A stretch of DNA of 5,578 bases from Treponema sp. (lineage in GTDB: Bacteria > Spirochaetota > Spirochaetia > Treponematales > Treponemataceae): NCBI GenBank assembly GCA_017453705.1, contig JAFTEK010000336.1:1-5578 (forward strand). The letters are read 5' to 3'. Below the pieces are notes generated by a model that saw nothing but the letters and a program-made list of their open reading frames with translations, made no database searches and was not told the origin of the DNA. Below, one piece after another: positions 1 through 5,288 of this stretch (position 1 is the stretch's first letter; each line of letters starts with the position of its first letter). Both the position numbers and the translations under genes were made by a program.

Positions 1-406
1 AAAGATAGAACTCTATTTCGGTTCCAATGCGGAAGTCCACACCGTATTCCTCATGGATAGACCGTATATTGTTTTGGAGCCTGGTTCTAAAGTCCTTCTC
101 ATATACCCTGCCGTCATGATACCTGATGGAACAGAACATTCTTACGACTTTGCCGGAGCTGGGTCTCCAGGGAAGGACTGAAAGCGTCGCGGGGTCGGGA
201 AAGAGGAAGAGGTCGGATTTTTCGGCAGATTCAAACCCGCAGATTGCTGAAGCGTCAAATCCTATGCCTCTCTTGAAAGCTCCCTCAAGCTGTTCCGCCA
301 TAATCGAAATGTTCTTCTGCACACCCTTTAGGTCAAAGAATACCAGGCGTATGAATTTTACATCCTCTTCAGCAATATAATCCAGGACTTCTTTTTCTGT
401 ATACAT
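1..406 (-). CDS. glnA: Type I glutamine synthetase, N-terminal part (cut by left window edge)
   Basis: The minus strand is open from ATG at 406 to the window edge, giving 135 codons with no stop. The product would make glutamine from glutamate, ammonia and ATP in the cytoplasm. The beta-Grasp N-terminal domain is recognisable: IRLVFFDLKGV (residues 19-29), GFDASAI (49-55), KSDLFLFPDP (63-72) and LPWRP (78-82). The visible part ends in GTEIEFYL (128-135), where the catalytic domain begins with its first metal-binding glutamates. The start has AGAGG five bases upstream, and the family's first conserved block follows at the expected distance. The DASAI motif has Ala where classical GSI enzymes (DGSSI) have the latch serine; as I recall, clostridial-type GSI proteins share this. 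The gene is divergent from glnN, with its own promoter and hairpin leader. The C-terminal part lies outside the window, so intactness is unknown. Confidence 0.93.
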   Translation of the reverse strand, partial: MYTEKEVLDYIAEEDVKFIRLVFFDLKGVQKNISIMAEQLEGAFKRGIGFDASAICGFESAEKSDLFLFPDPATLSVLPWRPSSGKVVRMFCSIRYHDGRVYEKDFRTRLQNNIRSIHEEYGVDFRIGTEIEFYL

Positions 407-424
407 CTTAACCTCTCAGAACAT

Positions 425-483
425 AAAAAAAGACATTCATTCCATTCACCGATAAAAAATCAGCAAATCGAATGAACGTCTTT
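425..483 (-). terminator. Terminator-like attenuator hairpin in the glnA leader
   Basis: Read on the minus strand, AAAGACGTTCATTC (470-483) pairs with GAATGAATGTCTTT (429-442) over 14 bp with one G-U pair. The 3' arm runs into a tract of seven U (425-431). The 27-nt loop can form a further short CGAT/ATCG stem. The hairpin lies downstream of the predicted start of transcription and 18 nt upstream of the glnA start codon, so it would stop transcription before the gene unless prevented. Outer bases AGAACA and TGTTCT could extend the stem past the U-tract. Confidence 0.65.
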
Positions 484-493
484 GTTCTTATAT

Positions 494-522
494 ACTGTAC
501 ATTTTTTTGTAAAACTTGTCAA
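494..522 (-). promoter_or_regulatory. Promoter of glnA
   Basis: On the minus strand TTGACA (517-522) is followed after exactly 17 bp by TACAGT (494-499), a 6/6 and a 4/6 match to the sigma70 boxes. Transcription would begin near 487, leaving a leader of about 80 nt before the ATG at 406. That leader contains the attenuator hairpin at 425-483. A weaker TATATA lies nearby but at poor spacing. Confidence 0.6.
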
Positions 523-572
523 GTTGGACATTGACGGCAACGGTGCTATCGGCAAAAAAATCTGAAAAGCAC

Positions 573-601
573 TTGACATTTTTTTTGCGAGGATGTATAA
601 C
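573..601 (+). promoter_or_regulatory. Promoter of glnN
   Basis: A perfect -35 box TTGACA (573-578) is followed after 17 bp by TATAAC (596-601), a 5/6 match to the -10 box. Transcription would start near 608, giving a leader of about 140 nt that contains two terminator-like hairpins. The placement also shows that an ATG at 593, which overlaps the -10 region, cannot be the glnN start. Confidence 0.8.
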
Positions 602-622
602 CTAAATCACATACGACAAGGG

Positions 623-655
623 GGTCGCAGAATTAATAGTTCTGTGGCCTTTTTT
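623..655 (+). terminator. First terminator-like hairpin in the glnN leader
   Basis: GGTCGCAGAA (623-632) pairs with TTCTGTGGCC (640-649) over ten base pairs, two of them G-U, around the 7-nt loop TTAATAG. Six U follow (650-655). It begins about 15 nt after the predicted transcription start, so it would terminate a very short transcript. No gene ends upstream on this strand, which makes a regulatory role more likely than a gene-end role. Confidence 0.6.
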
Positions 656-678
656 CGTTTAAAAACAAGTAAGATGGC

Positions 679-737
679 AAAGACGCTGAGATTCGTTCCG
701 GGAGTTATACCTGGAGTGGACGCAGCGTCTTTTTTTT
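679..737 (+). terminator. Second terminator-like hairpin (attenuator) abutting the glnN ribosome binding site
   Basis: AGACGCTG (681-688) pairs perfectly with CAGCGTCT (723-730), and AA/UU at 679-680 and 731-732 can extend it. The interior contains a second short stem, TTCCGGG with CCTGGAG. Eight U (730-737) follow at once, and the last U touches the GGAGG of the ribosome binding site. This is the classical form of an intrinsic terminator, placed so that it decides whether glnN is transcribed. Its layout matches the hairpin before amt. Confidence 0.7.
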
Positions 738-742
738 GGAGG
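738..742 (+). promoter_or_regulatory. Ribosome binding site fixing the glnN start at 749
   Basis: GGAGG lies six bases before ATG 749, optimal spacing. No comparable site precedes the in-frame ATGs at 593 or 674. The sequence TTTTTTTTGGAGGAA is shared exactly with the amt leader. Confidence 0.85.
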
Positions 743-748
743 AATGGT

Positions 749-2854
749 ATGGACGAAGTGACAAAGATCTTTGGCGAGAACGTCTTCAATGAGACGGTTA
801 TGAAGGAGAAGCTGCCCAAAGAGACATACAGGCAGCTGATGAAGACTATACGCGGTGGGGAGAAGCTTGACGCATCTGTCGCGGCCGTTGTCGCCAATGC
901 GATGAAGGACTGGGCGGTTGAAAAAGGCGCGACCCACTACACCCACTGGTTCCAGCCGCTCACCGGCATCACTGCGGAAAAGCATGACAGTTTTATAAGT
1001 CCGCTTGATGGCGGAAAGGTCATAATGGAATTCTCCGGCAAGGAGCTGGTGCAGGGAGAGCCTGACGCTTCTAGCTTTCCTAGCGGGGGCATACGCGCTA
1101 CCTTCGAGGCTCGTGGATACACGGCATGGGATCCTACATCCTACGCATTCATAAAGGACGGGACGCTCTGCATCCCCACGGCATTCTGCTCATACACTGG
1201 CGAGGCACTTGACAAAAAGACTCCTCTCCTGCGCTCCATGCAGGCCATAAGCAAACAGGCCGTGCGCGTGCTCAAACTGTTCGAGGGCAACGAGGCTGTC
1301 TCAAGCGTAAAGACGACGGTTGGGCCGGAGCAGGAGTATTTCCTCATTGACAAGAGCGTCTATGACAAGCGTGAGGACTTGATATACACGGGGCGTACTT
1401 TGTTCGGCGCAAAGGCTCCCAAAGGTCAGGAGCTTGAGGATCACTACTTTGGCATGATAAAGCCGCGTGTGCAGGAGTTTATGAAGGATCTCAACCGGGA
1501 ACTGTGGAAGCTTGGAATCCTTGCCAAGACCGAGCACAACGAGGTTGCCCCTGCCCAGCATGAGCTTGCTCCGATTTTCTCCACGACGAACATCGCCTGT
1601 GACCACAACCAGATTACAATGGAGATGATGCGCAAGGTTGCCGCCCGTCATGGGATGGTGTGCCTTTTGCACGAGAAACCCTTCGCGGGTGTCAACGGCA
1701 GCGGAAAGCACAACAACTGGTCCATCTCGACCGACACCGGCAAGAACCTTCTGGATCCGGGCGCGACGCCTGAAAGCAATGCCCAGTTCCTGCTCTTCCT
1801 CTGCGCAATCATAAAGGGTGTTGACGAGTATCAGGATCTGCTCCGCATCTCCGTCGCGAGCGCGGGCAACGACCACAGGCTTGGGGCTAACGAGGCACCG
1901 CCTGCTATCATCTCGATATTCCTTGGGGATGAGCTTAGCGAGATTCTGGAATGTCTTGAGCAGGGAAAGCCCTACGGCAAGCATGAGAAGGAGAAGATGC
2001 AGATTGGAGTTACCGTCCTGCCTGAGTTCAACAAGGACACGACCGACCGCAACAGGACTTCTCCCTTTGCGTTCACCGGGAACAAGTTCGAGTTCCGTAT
2101 GCTGGGTTCCAGCGAGTCCATCGCCTGTGCCAACGTGTTCCTGAATACGGTCGTCGCGGAGGAGCTGTCTAAGTTCGCGGACATACTGGAGAAGTCCAAG
2201 GACTTCAAGTCTGACCTGCATGAGCTTATCCTCAAGACTATAAAAGAACACAAGAGGATAATCTTCAACGGAAACGGCTACGATGAGTCTTGGGTTCAGG
2301 AAGCGGAAAGGCGGGGACTGTACAATCTCAAGTCAACGCCGGAAGCCCTGTCCCATATACTGGATGCCAAGAACGTCAGCGTCTTTGAGAAGTTCGGGGT
2401 ATATAGCAAGGTGGAGCTGGAAAGCCGCTTTGAGATACACAACGAGAACTATTCCAAGATTATCAACATCGAGGCGGAGACGATGCTTGAGATGGTCAAG
2501 AAGAACATCCTTCCGACGGCGAGCAAGTATGCGAACAAGCTTGCCGAGACCATAAGCCTGAAAAAGGCCGTGTGCTCGGAGTGTGACGCAAGTTACGAAA
2601 GCTCAATGCTCAAGAAGGTCTCTAGCCTCACAAGCTGCATTTACAGCAAGACCGGCAAGCTTGAGCAGGAAGTCCTTGATGCTAAGAATCTTGCGGGGTT
2701 GGGTGACTCCAGCAAGACCGCGTTCTTCTACCGGGAGCATGTATTTGCGGCGATGAACGAGCTGCGCCTGTGCGTGGATGAGCTTGAGACAATCACACCA
2801 AAGGAGATGTGGCCGTTCCCAAGCTACGGAGATATTTTGTTCAGCATCCGTTAA
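749..2854 (+). CDS. glnN: Type III glutamine synthetase
   Basis: A 701-residue enzyme that condenses glutamate and ammonia to glutamine using ATP, in the cytoplasm. Family members are large oligomers with subunits of roughly 700 residues, so this one is full length. Visible blocks are [12 protein letters not shown] (62-73), [10 protein letters not shown] (192-201, metal-binding glutamates), [13 protein letters not shown] (260-272), the ATP-binding signature [16 protein letters not shown] (310-325), [12 protein letters not shown] (374-385) and [18 protein letters not shown] (433-450). A long helical C-terminal part characteristic of class III follows. The frame is open back to ATG 593, but that codon overlaps the -10 box; ATG 749 has GGAGG at six bases and gives the usual N-terminus ([10 protein letters not shown] from residue 5). 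An in-frame ATG at 674 lies inside the attenuator and lacks a clear binding site. Two leader hairpins suggest control by attenuation. The gene is divergent from glnA and followed 185 bp later by the Amt-PII gene. Confidence 0.97.
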   Translation: MDEVTKIFGENVFNETVMKEKLPKETYRQLMKTIRGGEKLDASVAAVVANAMKDWAVEKGATHYTHWFQPLTGITAEKHDSFISPLDGGKVIMEFSGKELVQGEPDASSFPSGGIRATFEARGYTAWDPTSYAFIKDGTLCIPTAFCSYTGEALDKKTPLLRSMQAISKQAVRVLKLFEGNEAVSSVKTTVGPEQEYFLIDKSVYDKREDLIYTGRTLFGAKAPKGQELEDHYFGMIKPRVQEFMKDLNRELWKLGILAKTEHNEVAPAQHELAPIFSTTNIACDHNQITMEMMRKVAARHGMVCLLHEKPFAGVNGSGKHNNWSISTDTGKNLLDPGATPESNAQFLLFLCAIIKGVDEYQDLLRISVASAGNDHRLGANEAPPAIISIFLGDELSEILECLEQGKPYGKHEKEKMQIGVTVLPEFNKDTTDRNRTSPFAFTGNKFEFRMLGSSESIACANVFLNTVVAEELSKFADILEKSKDFKSDLHELILKTIKEHKRIIFNGNGYDESWVQEAERRGLYNLKSTPEALSHILDAKNVSVFEKFGVYSKVELESRFEIHNENYSKIINIEAETMLEMVKKNILPTASKYANKLAETISLKKAVCSECDASYESSMLKKVSSLTSCIYSKTGKLEQEVLDAKNLAGLGDSSKTAFFYREHVFAAMNELRLCVDELETITPKEMWPFPSYGDILFSIR

Positions 2855-2859
2855 TGCTG
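2842..2859 (+). repeat. Inverted repeat across the glnN stop codon
   Basis: CAGCAT (2842-2847) and ATGCTG (2854-2859) can form a 6-bp hairpin with a 6-nt loop that includes most of the stop codon TAA (2852-2854). No U-tract follows, so it is not an intrinsic terminator. A second weak stem, AACGC/GCGTT (2867-2880), lies just downstream. Either may protect the mRNA 3' end or arise by chance. Confidence 0.3.
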
Positions 2860-2897
2860 ACAAAGCAACGCATTTGCGTTTGCGACATAACATACTA

Positions 2898-2960
2898 TAC
2901 AAGGACGCTTACGTGCCTTGTAAATTAACTTAGAACCGACAGCTTGTGCTGCGGTTCAAG
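2898..2960 (+). promoter_or_regulatory. Two stem-loops in the glnN-amt spacer
   Basis: TACAAGG (2898-2904) pairs with CCTTGTA (2916-2922), with an inner ACG/CGT stem. Next, GAACCG (2933-2938) pairs with CGGTTC (2952-2957), extended inside by CAGC/GCTG around a TTGT loop and outside by CTT/AAG past a bulged A. Neither has a U-tract, so they are not terminators themselves. They stand immediately before the attenuator hairpin of amt and could be recognition elements of the leader. I see no convincing promoter between 2855 and 2930, so amt may be transcribed by read-through from glnN. Confidence 0.45.
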
Positions 2961-2982
2961 CCATAGGAAAAAAGGCAAAGGT

Positions 2983-3029
2983 GCCGCAGAGAACTTTCCG
3001 CACGGAGAGGGAATCTGCGGCTTTTTTTT
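2983..3029 (+). terminator. Terminator-like attenuator hairpin abutting the amt ribosome binding site
   Basis: GCCGCAGA (2983-2990) pairs perfectly with TCTGCGGC (3014-3021). Inside, CTTTCC pairs with GGAGAG around a GCAC loop. Eight U follow (3022-3029), and GGAGG begins at the next base. The hairpin could serve as the end of the glnN transcript and also as the switch for amt. GGCA (2974-2977) can pair with TGCC (2982-2985) as a small competing stem. Confidence 0.72.
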
Positions 3030-3034
3030 GGAGG
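3030..3034 (+). promoter_or_regulatory. Ribosome binding site fixing the amt start at 3040
   Basis: GGAGG is five bases upstream of ATG 3040. This rules out an in-frame TTG at 2944, which lies in the loop of a leader hairpin and would add 32 residues of non-Amt sequence. Confidence 0.85.
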
Positions 3035-3039
3035 AAAAT

Positions 3040-4716
3040 ATGAGTGAAGTTTGGAGCGTATGGTTCCTGATTGGTGCCGCCCTTGTGTTTTTCATGCAGT
3101 GCGGTTTTGCGATGGTGGAAACGGGATTTACCCGCGCAAAGAACGCGGGCAACATCATAATGAAGAACCTGATGGACTTCTGTATAGGAACGCCCATGTT
3201 CATGCTGCTAGGATTCGGCCTGATGATGAGCGAGAACTATATTTTCGGCTTTATCGGAAAGCCCAACATGCAGCTGTTCACCAAGTTTGCCGATCCTTCG
3301 ATGGACTGGTCAAGCTTTGTGTTCAACCTTGTGTTCTGTGCGACTGCGGCAACTATTGTCTCCGGCTCAATGGCGGAGAGAACCAAGTTCAGCGCGTACT
3401 GCATCTATTCTGCCGTAATCTCGGCGGTGGTCTATCCTATAGAGGCCGGGTGGGTATGGAACCCGCAGGGCTGGCTGGTGCAGCTGGGATTCGTTGACTT
3501 TGCGGGAGGAGCTGCAATCCACTCTGTCGGCGGAACTGCGGCTTTAATCGGCGCAATCTTCTTGGGGCCGCGCATTGGAAAATATGACTACGACAAAGAC
3601 GGCAAGGTGACTAAGGTTCACGCCATACCCGGCCACTCCCTGACCCTTGGCGCGCTTGGAACCTTCATCCTTTGGTTCGGCTGGTATGGATTTAACGGTG
3701 CCGCCTGTACCCAGCTGCTCGGTGTCGGAGGCCTTGCCGCTGTCTTTACGACGACGACAATCGCACCTGCCCTTGCGTGTGTCACGACGATGATTTTCAC
3801 CTGGGTGAAAAACGGCAAGCCTGATGTTTCCATGACGCTCAACGCTTCTCTCGCGGGGCTTGTGGCAATCACCCCAACCTGCGCGACCGTGGATGCCCTT
3901 GGCGCGAGCATAATCGGAATTGTTTCTGGTATAGTTGTCGTGCTGGTCGTCGAGTTCCTGGACATCAAGCTTCACATTGATGACCCGGTTGGAGCTGTCG
4001 GCGTACACCTTGCCAACGGAATCTGGGGAACTCTTTCCGACGGTCTTTTCAACGTGGATAGCGGTTTGTTCTACGGCGGCGGTGCCCATCACCTTGGTGT
4101 GCAGTGCCTGGGAGAGTTCACGATTCTTGCATGGACTGTGGCCTGTATGCTCGTCACGTTCACGCTCATAAAGAAGCTGCACGGACTAAGGGCCAGCCGT
4201 GAGGAAGAAGTCATAGGTCTGGACAAACTGGAGCATGGTATTGACTCAAGCTACGCAGGGTTCAGCATGGCTCCGCAGGTGCTTGGAGGGGAGACCACGA
4301 GTTCCACAGAGGCTGTCAGCATGGAAAAAGCAGTTCCTGTCGCCAAGGCTACTGCCCGCCCGGATGCCAAGTTCCACATGGTGACAATCATCACCCGACG
4401 GAGCAAGTTTGACGAGCTTAAGACAGCCATGAATGAAATCAACGTGACTGGAATGACAGTCACCAATGTACTGGGATGCGGTGTACAGCATGGAAAGACG
4501 CAGATATACCGCGGAGTTCCGATGGACATGACGGTTCTGCCAAAGGTGAAGGTGGACATCGTTGTGAGCGAGGTGCCAGTTGACCTTGTGGTGACTGCTG
4601 CCAAGAGAGCGCTTTACACCGGCAACATCGGTGATGGCAAAATCTTTGTCTACGATGTGGACAACGTAATCAAAGTCCGCACCGGCGAGGAAGGCTACGA
4701 GGCTCTCCAGGACTAG
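3040..4716 (+). CDS. amt: Ammonium transporter fused to a C-terminal PII (GlnB/GlnK) domain
   Basis: A 558-residue inner-membrane protein. Residues 1-382 form the Amt channel, beginning directly in a membrane helix. It carries the family signature DFAGGAAIHSVGG (153-165); His161 and His323 (GVHLANGIWG) correspond to the twin pore histidines of AmtB. Residues 383-400 (LRASREEEVIGLDKLEHG) are the conserved cytosolic tail that couples the subunits. After a linker of about 42 residues rich in Ser, Ala and Thr comes a complete PII domain (443-558) with a T-loop (about 481-502), the B-loop TGNIGDGK (527-534) and the C-terminal KVRTGE (545-550). Separate GlnK proteins block AmtB by inserting the T-loop; here the regulator is covalently attached, so gating in cis is likely. 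The T-loop keeps Gln39, Arg47 and Lys58 equivalents (Q483, R491, K502) but has Met495 at the uridylylation position Tyr51. The gene follows glnN by 185 bp and has its own attenuator. Confidence 0.96.
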   Translation: MSEVWSVWFLIGAALVFFMQCGFAMVETGFTRAKNAGNIIMKNLMDFCIGTPMFMLLGFGLMMSENYIFGFIGKPNMQLFTKFADPSMDWSSFVFNLVFCATAATIVSGSMAERTKFSAYCIYSAVISAVVYPIEAGWVWNPQGWLVQLGFVDFAGGAAIHSVGGTAALIGAIFLGPRIGKYDYDKDGKVTKVHAIPGHSLTLGALGTFILWFGWYGFNGAACTQLLGVGGLAAVFTTTTIAPALACVTTMIFTWVKNGKPDVSMTLNASLAGLVAITPTCATVDALGASIIGIVSGIVVVLVVEFLDIKLHIDDPVGAVGVHLANGIWGTLSDGLFNVDSGLFYGGGAHHLGVQCLGEFTILAWTVACMLVTFTLIKKLHGLRASREEEVIGLDKLEHGIDSSYAGFSMAPQVLGGETTSSTEAVSMEKAVPVAKATARPDAKFHMVTIITRRSKFDELKTAMNEINVTGMTVTNVLGCGVQHGKTQIYRGVPMDMTVLPKVKVDIVVSEVPVDLVVTAAKRALYTGNIGDGKIFVYDVDNVIKVRTGEEGYEALQD

Positions 4717-4732
4717 GAGAACGCTGGGTTGA

Positions 4733-4768
4733 ACAGGCTGTTCGCAGGTGTGCGAATAGCCTGTTTTT
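4733..4768 (+). terminator. Intrinsic terminator after amt
   Basis: ACAGGCTGTTCGCA (4733-4746) pairs with TGCGAATAGCCTGT (4751-4764) over 14 bp with one G-U pair, around a GGTG loop, and is followed by five U (4764-4768). It begins 17 nt after the amt stop codon and ends the nitrogen gene cluster. Confidence 0.9.
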
Positions 4769-4774
4769 GTAGCT

Positions 4775-4912
4775 GCGGACAGCTAGTATATGGGGGCATA
4801 AGCCGCCCAGTTGGGGGAGTGTGAGCCGTCAATATAAGGGAGCGTGAGCTGTCAATATACGGGACTGTGAGCTGTCAATATACGGGACTGTGAGCTGTCA
4901 ATATAAGGGAGT
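4775..4912. repeat. 23-bp tandem repeat, four good and two decayed units
   Basis: Four units starting at 4821, 4844, 4867 and 4890 share GTGAGC(C/T)GTCAATATA followed by (A/C)GGGA and two variable bases. Units two and three are identical. Two upstream stretches of the same length, 4798-4820 and 4775-4797, match by hand alignment at about 14 and 12 of 23 positions and look like decayed units. Units directly abut with no spacer, so this is a minisatellite and not a CRISPR array. The length is not a multiple of three and no reading frame runs through it. Confidence 0.88.
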
Positions 4913-4914
4913 GC

Positions 4915-5002
4915 AATCTAGCTAGATTATTGTTGTAATCTAGCTAGATTATTCTTTAAATCTAATTAGAGTGTTTGGTGCATCTAGTAAGAGGGGGGGG
5001 TG
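4915..5002. repeat. 22-bp tandem repeat with a 14-bp palindrome
   Basis: Units begin at 4915, 4937, 4959 and 4981, exactly 22 bp apart. The first two contain AATCTAGCTAGATT, a perfect palindrome. The third has TCTAATTAGA, still palindromic, while the fourth (CATCTAGTAAGAG) has lost the symmetry. Divergence grows rightwards, and a trace (CATC) of a fifth unit stands at 5003. The array starts two bases after the 23-bp repeat ends. A run of eight G (4993-5000) lies in the fourth unit. Confidence 0.82.
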
Positions 5003-5273
5003 CATCAGGAGCAAAAACGAAGGATGAGCACTGGCGATGGATGGAGCCTGCTTCATCTCATCGCCTTTGCCCGATGAATATAGCAGGTTTTTAGGGATTC
5101 GGCAACCTCCGCGCAAGGTCGCACTCAGGAGAGCTTACACAGAAAGGCTCCGCTCGCGGCCAATCGAGCGTCTGGACACAGGCAGGCAACCCCTGGCTCG
5201 GCAAGCAAAGTCCCCGGTTATACCAAGAAATCCATGTAATTTGAGTAGTCGGGTATACAAATTGCATAAAATA
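5003..5273. other. Non-coding stretch between repeats and ATPase gene
   Basis: No recognisable protein is found on either strand. The left part holds the competing stems at 5023-5092. The middle (about 5100-5215) is GC-richer, with a CGCTCG/CGAGCG inverted repeat near 5153-5172, and could be a decayed gene or a dispersed element, but I recognise nothing. Near the right end TATACC (5219-5224) and GGTATA (5252-5257) are inverted copies that might be an operator for the ATPase gene. No tRNA or rRNA is apparent. Confidence 0.5.
5023..5092 (+). other. Competing hairpins with a terminator-like end, possible leader or small RNA
   Basis: GGCGATG (5033-5039) can pair with CATCGCC (5059-5065). Alternatively CATCG (5059-5063) pairs with CGATG (5072-5076) inside an outer stem CCTGCT (5047-5052) with AGCAGG (5082-5087), followed by five U (5088-5092). 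The two folds exclude each other. GATGAG (5023-5028) can also pair with CTCATC (5057-5062). A 17-residue reading frame, MSTGDGWSLLHLIAFAR, occupies 5024-5077, with AGGAG 12 nt upstream. No promoter was found and no gene follows within about 190 bp, so the role is open. Confidence 0.35.
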
Positions 5274-5282
5274 TGCTATATT
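5274..5282 (+). promoter_or_regulatory. Extended -10 promoter of the ATPase gene
   Basis: TGC followed by TATATT (5277-5282) fits an extended -10 element, with 5/6 bases of TATAAT. No good -35 box is present at 16-18 bp. Transcription would start at about 5289, on the A of the ATG. A weaker alternative is TTGAGT (5241-5246) with CATAAA (5265-5270) at 18 bp, which would leave a short leader. Confidence 0.45.
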
Positions 5283-5288
5283 TTTACC

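Noticed and set aside
126..380. Plus-strand reading frame of 84 codons at the left end
   Set aside because: It is the antisense shadow of the glnA N-terminus, which has clear family motifs on the minus strand.
516..572. Sigma54 promoter for the glutamine synthetase genes
   Set aside because: No TGGCA-N7-TGC-like -24/-12 pair was found, and good sigma70-type boxes explain both directions.
1301..2251. Long minus-strand reading frame of 316 codons inside glnN
   Set aside because: The encoded sequence has no recognisable motif, while the plus strand is an unmistakable glutamine synthetase.
607..3029. Known leader types: glutamine riboswitch (glnA RNA or Downstream-peptide) or ANTAR dual hairpins
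   Set aside because: The conserved core of the glutamine riboswitches is not seen, and the loops do not form the paired hexanucleotide loops expected for ANTAR targets. A covariance search would settle it.
2944..3039. TTG start adding 32 residues to the Amt protein
   Set aside because: It lies in a hairpin loop and runs through the attenuator. ATG 3040 has GGAGG at five bases and begins directly with a typical Amt helix.
3544..4182. Minus-strand reading frame of 212 codons inside amt
   Set aside because: It is antisense to conserved Amt membrane segments, with an unlikely composition and no motif.
4775..5002. CRISPR array
   Set aside because: Units abut with a constant 22- or 23-bp period and no spacers, and no cas gene is present.
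5003..5273. tRNA, insertion sequence or phage remnant
   Set aside because: No cloverleaf, terminal inverted repeats with target duplication, or transposase fragment could be made out by eye.
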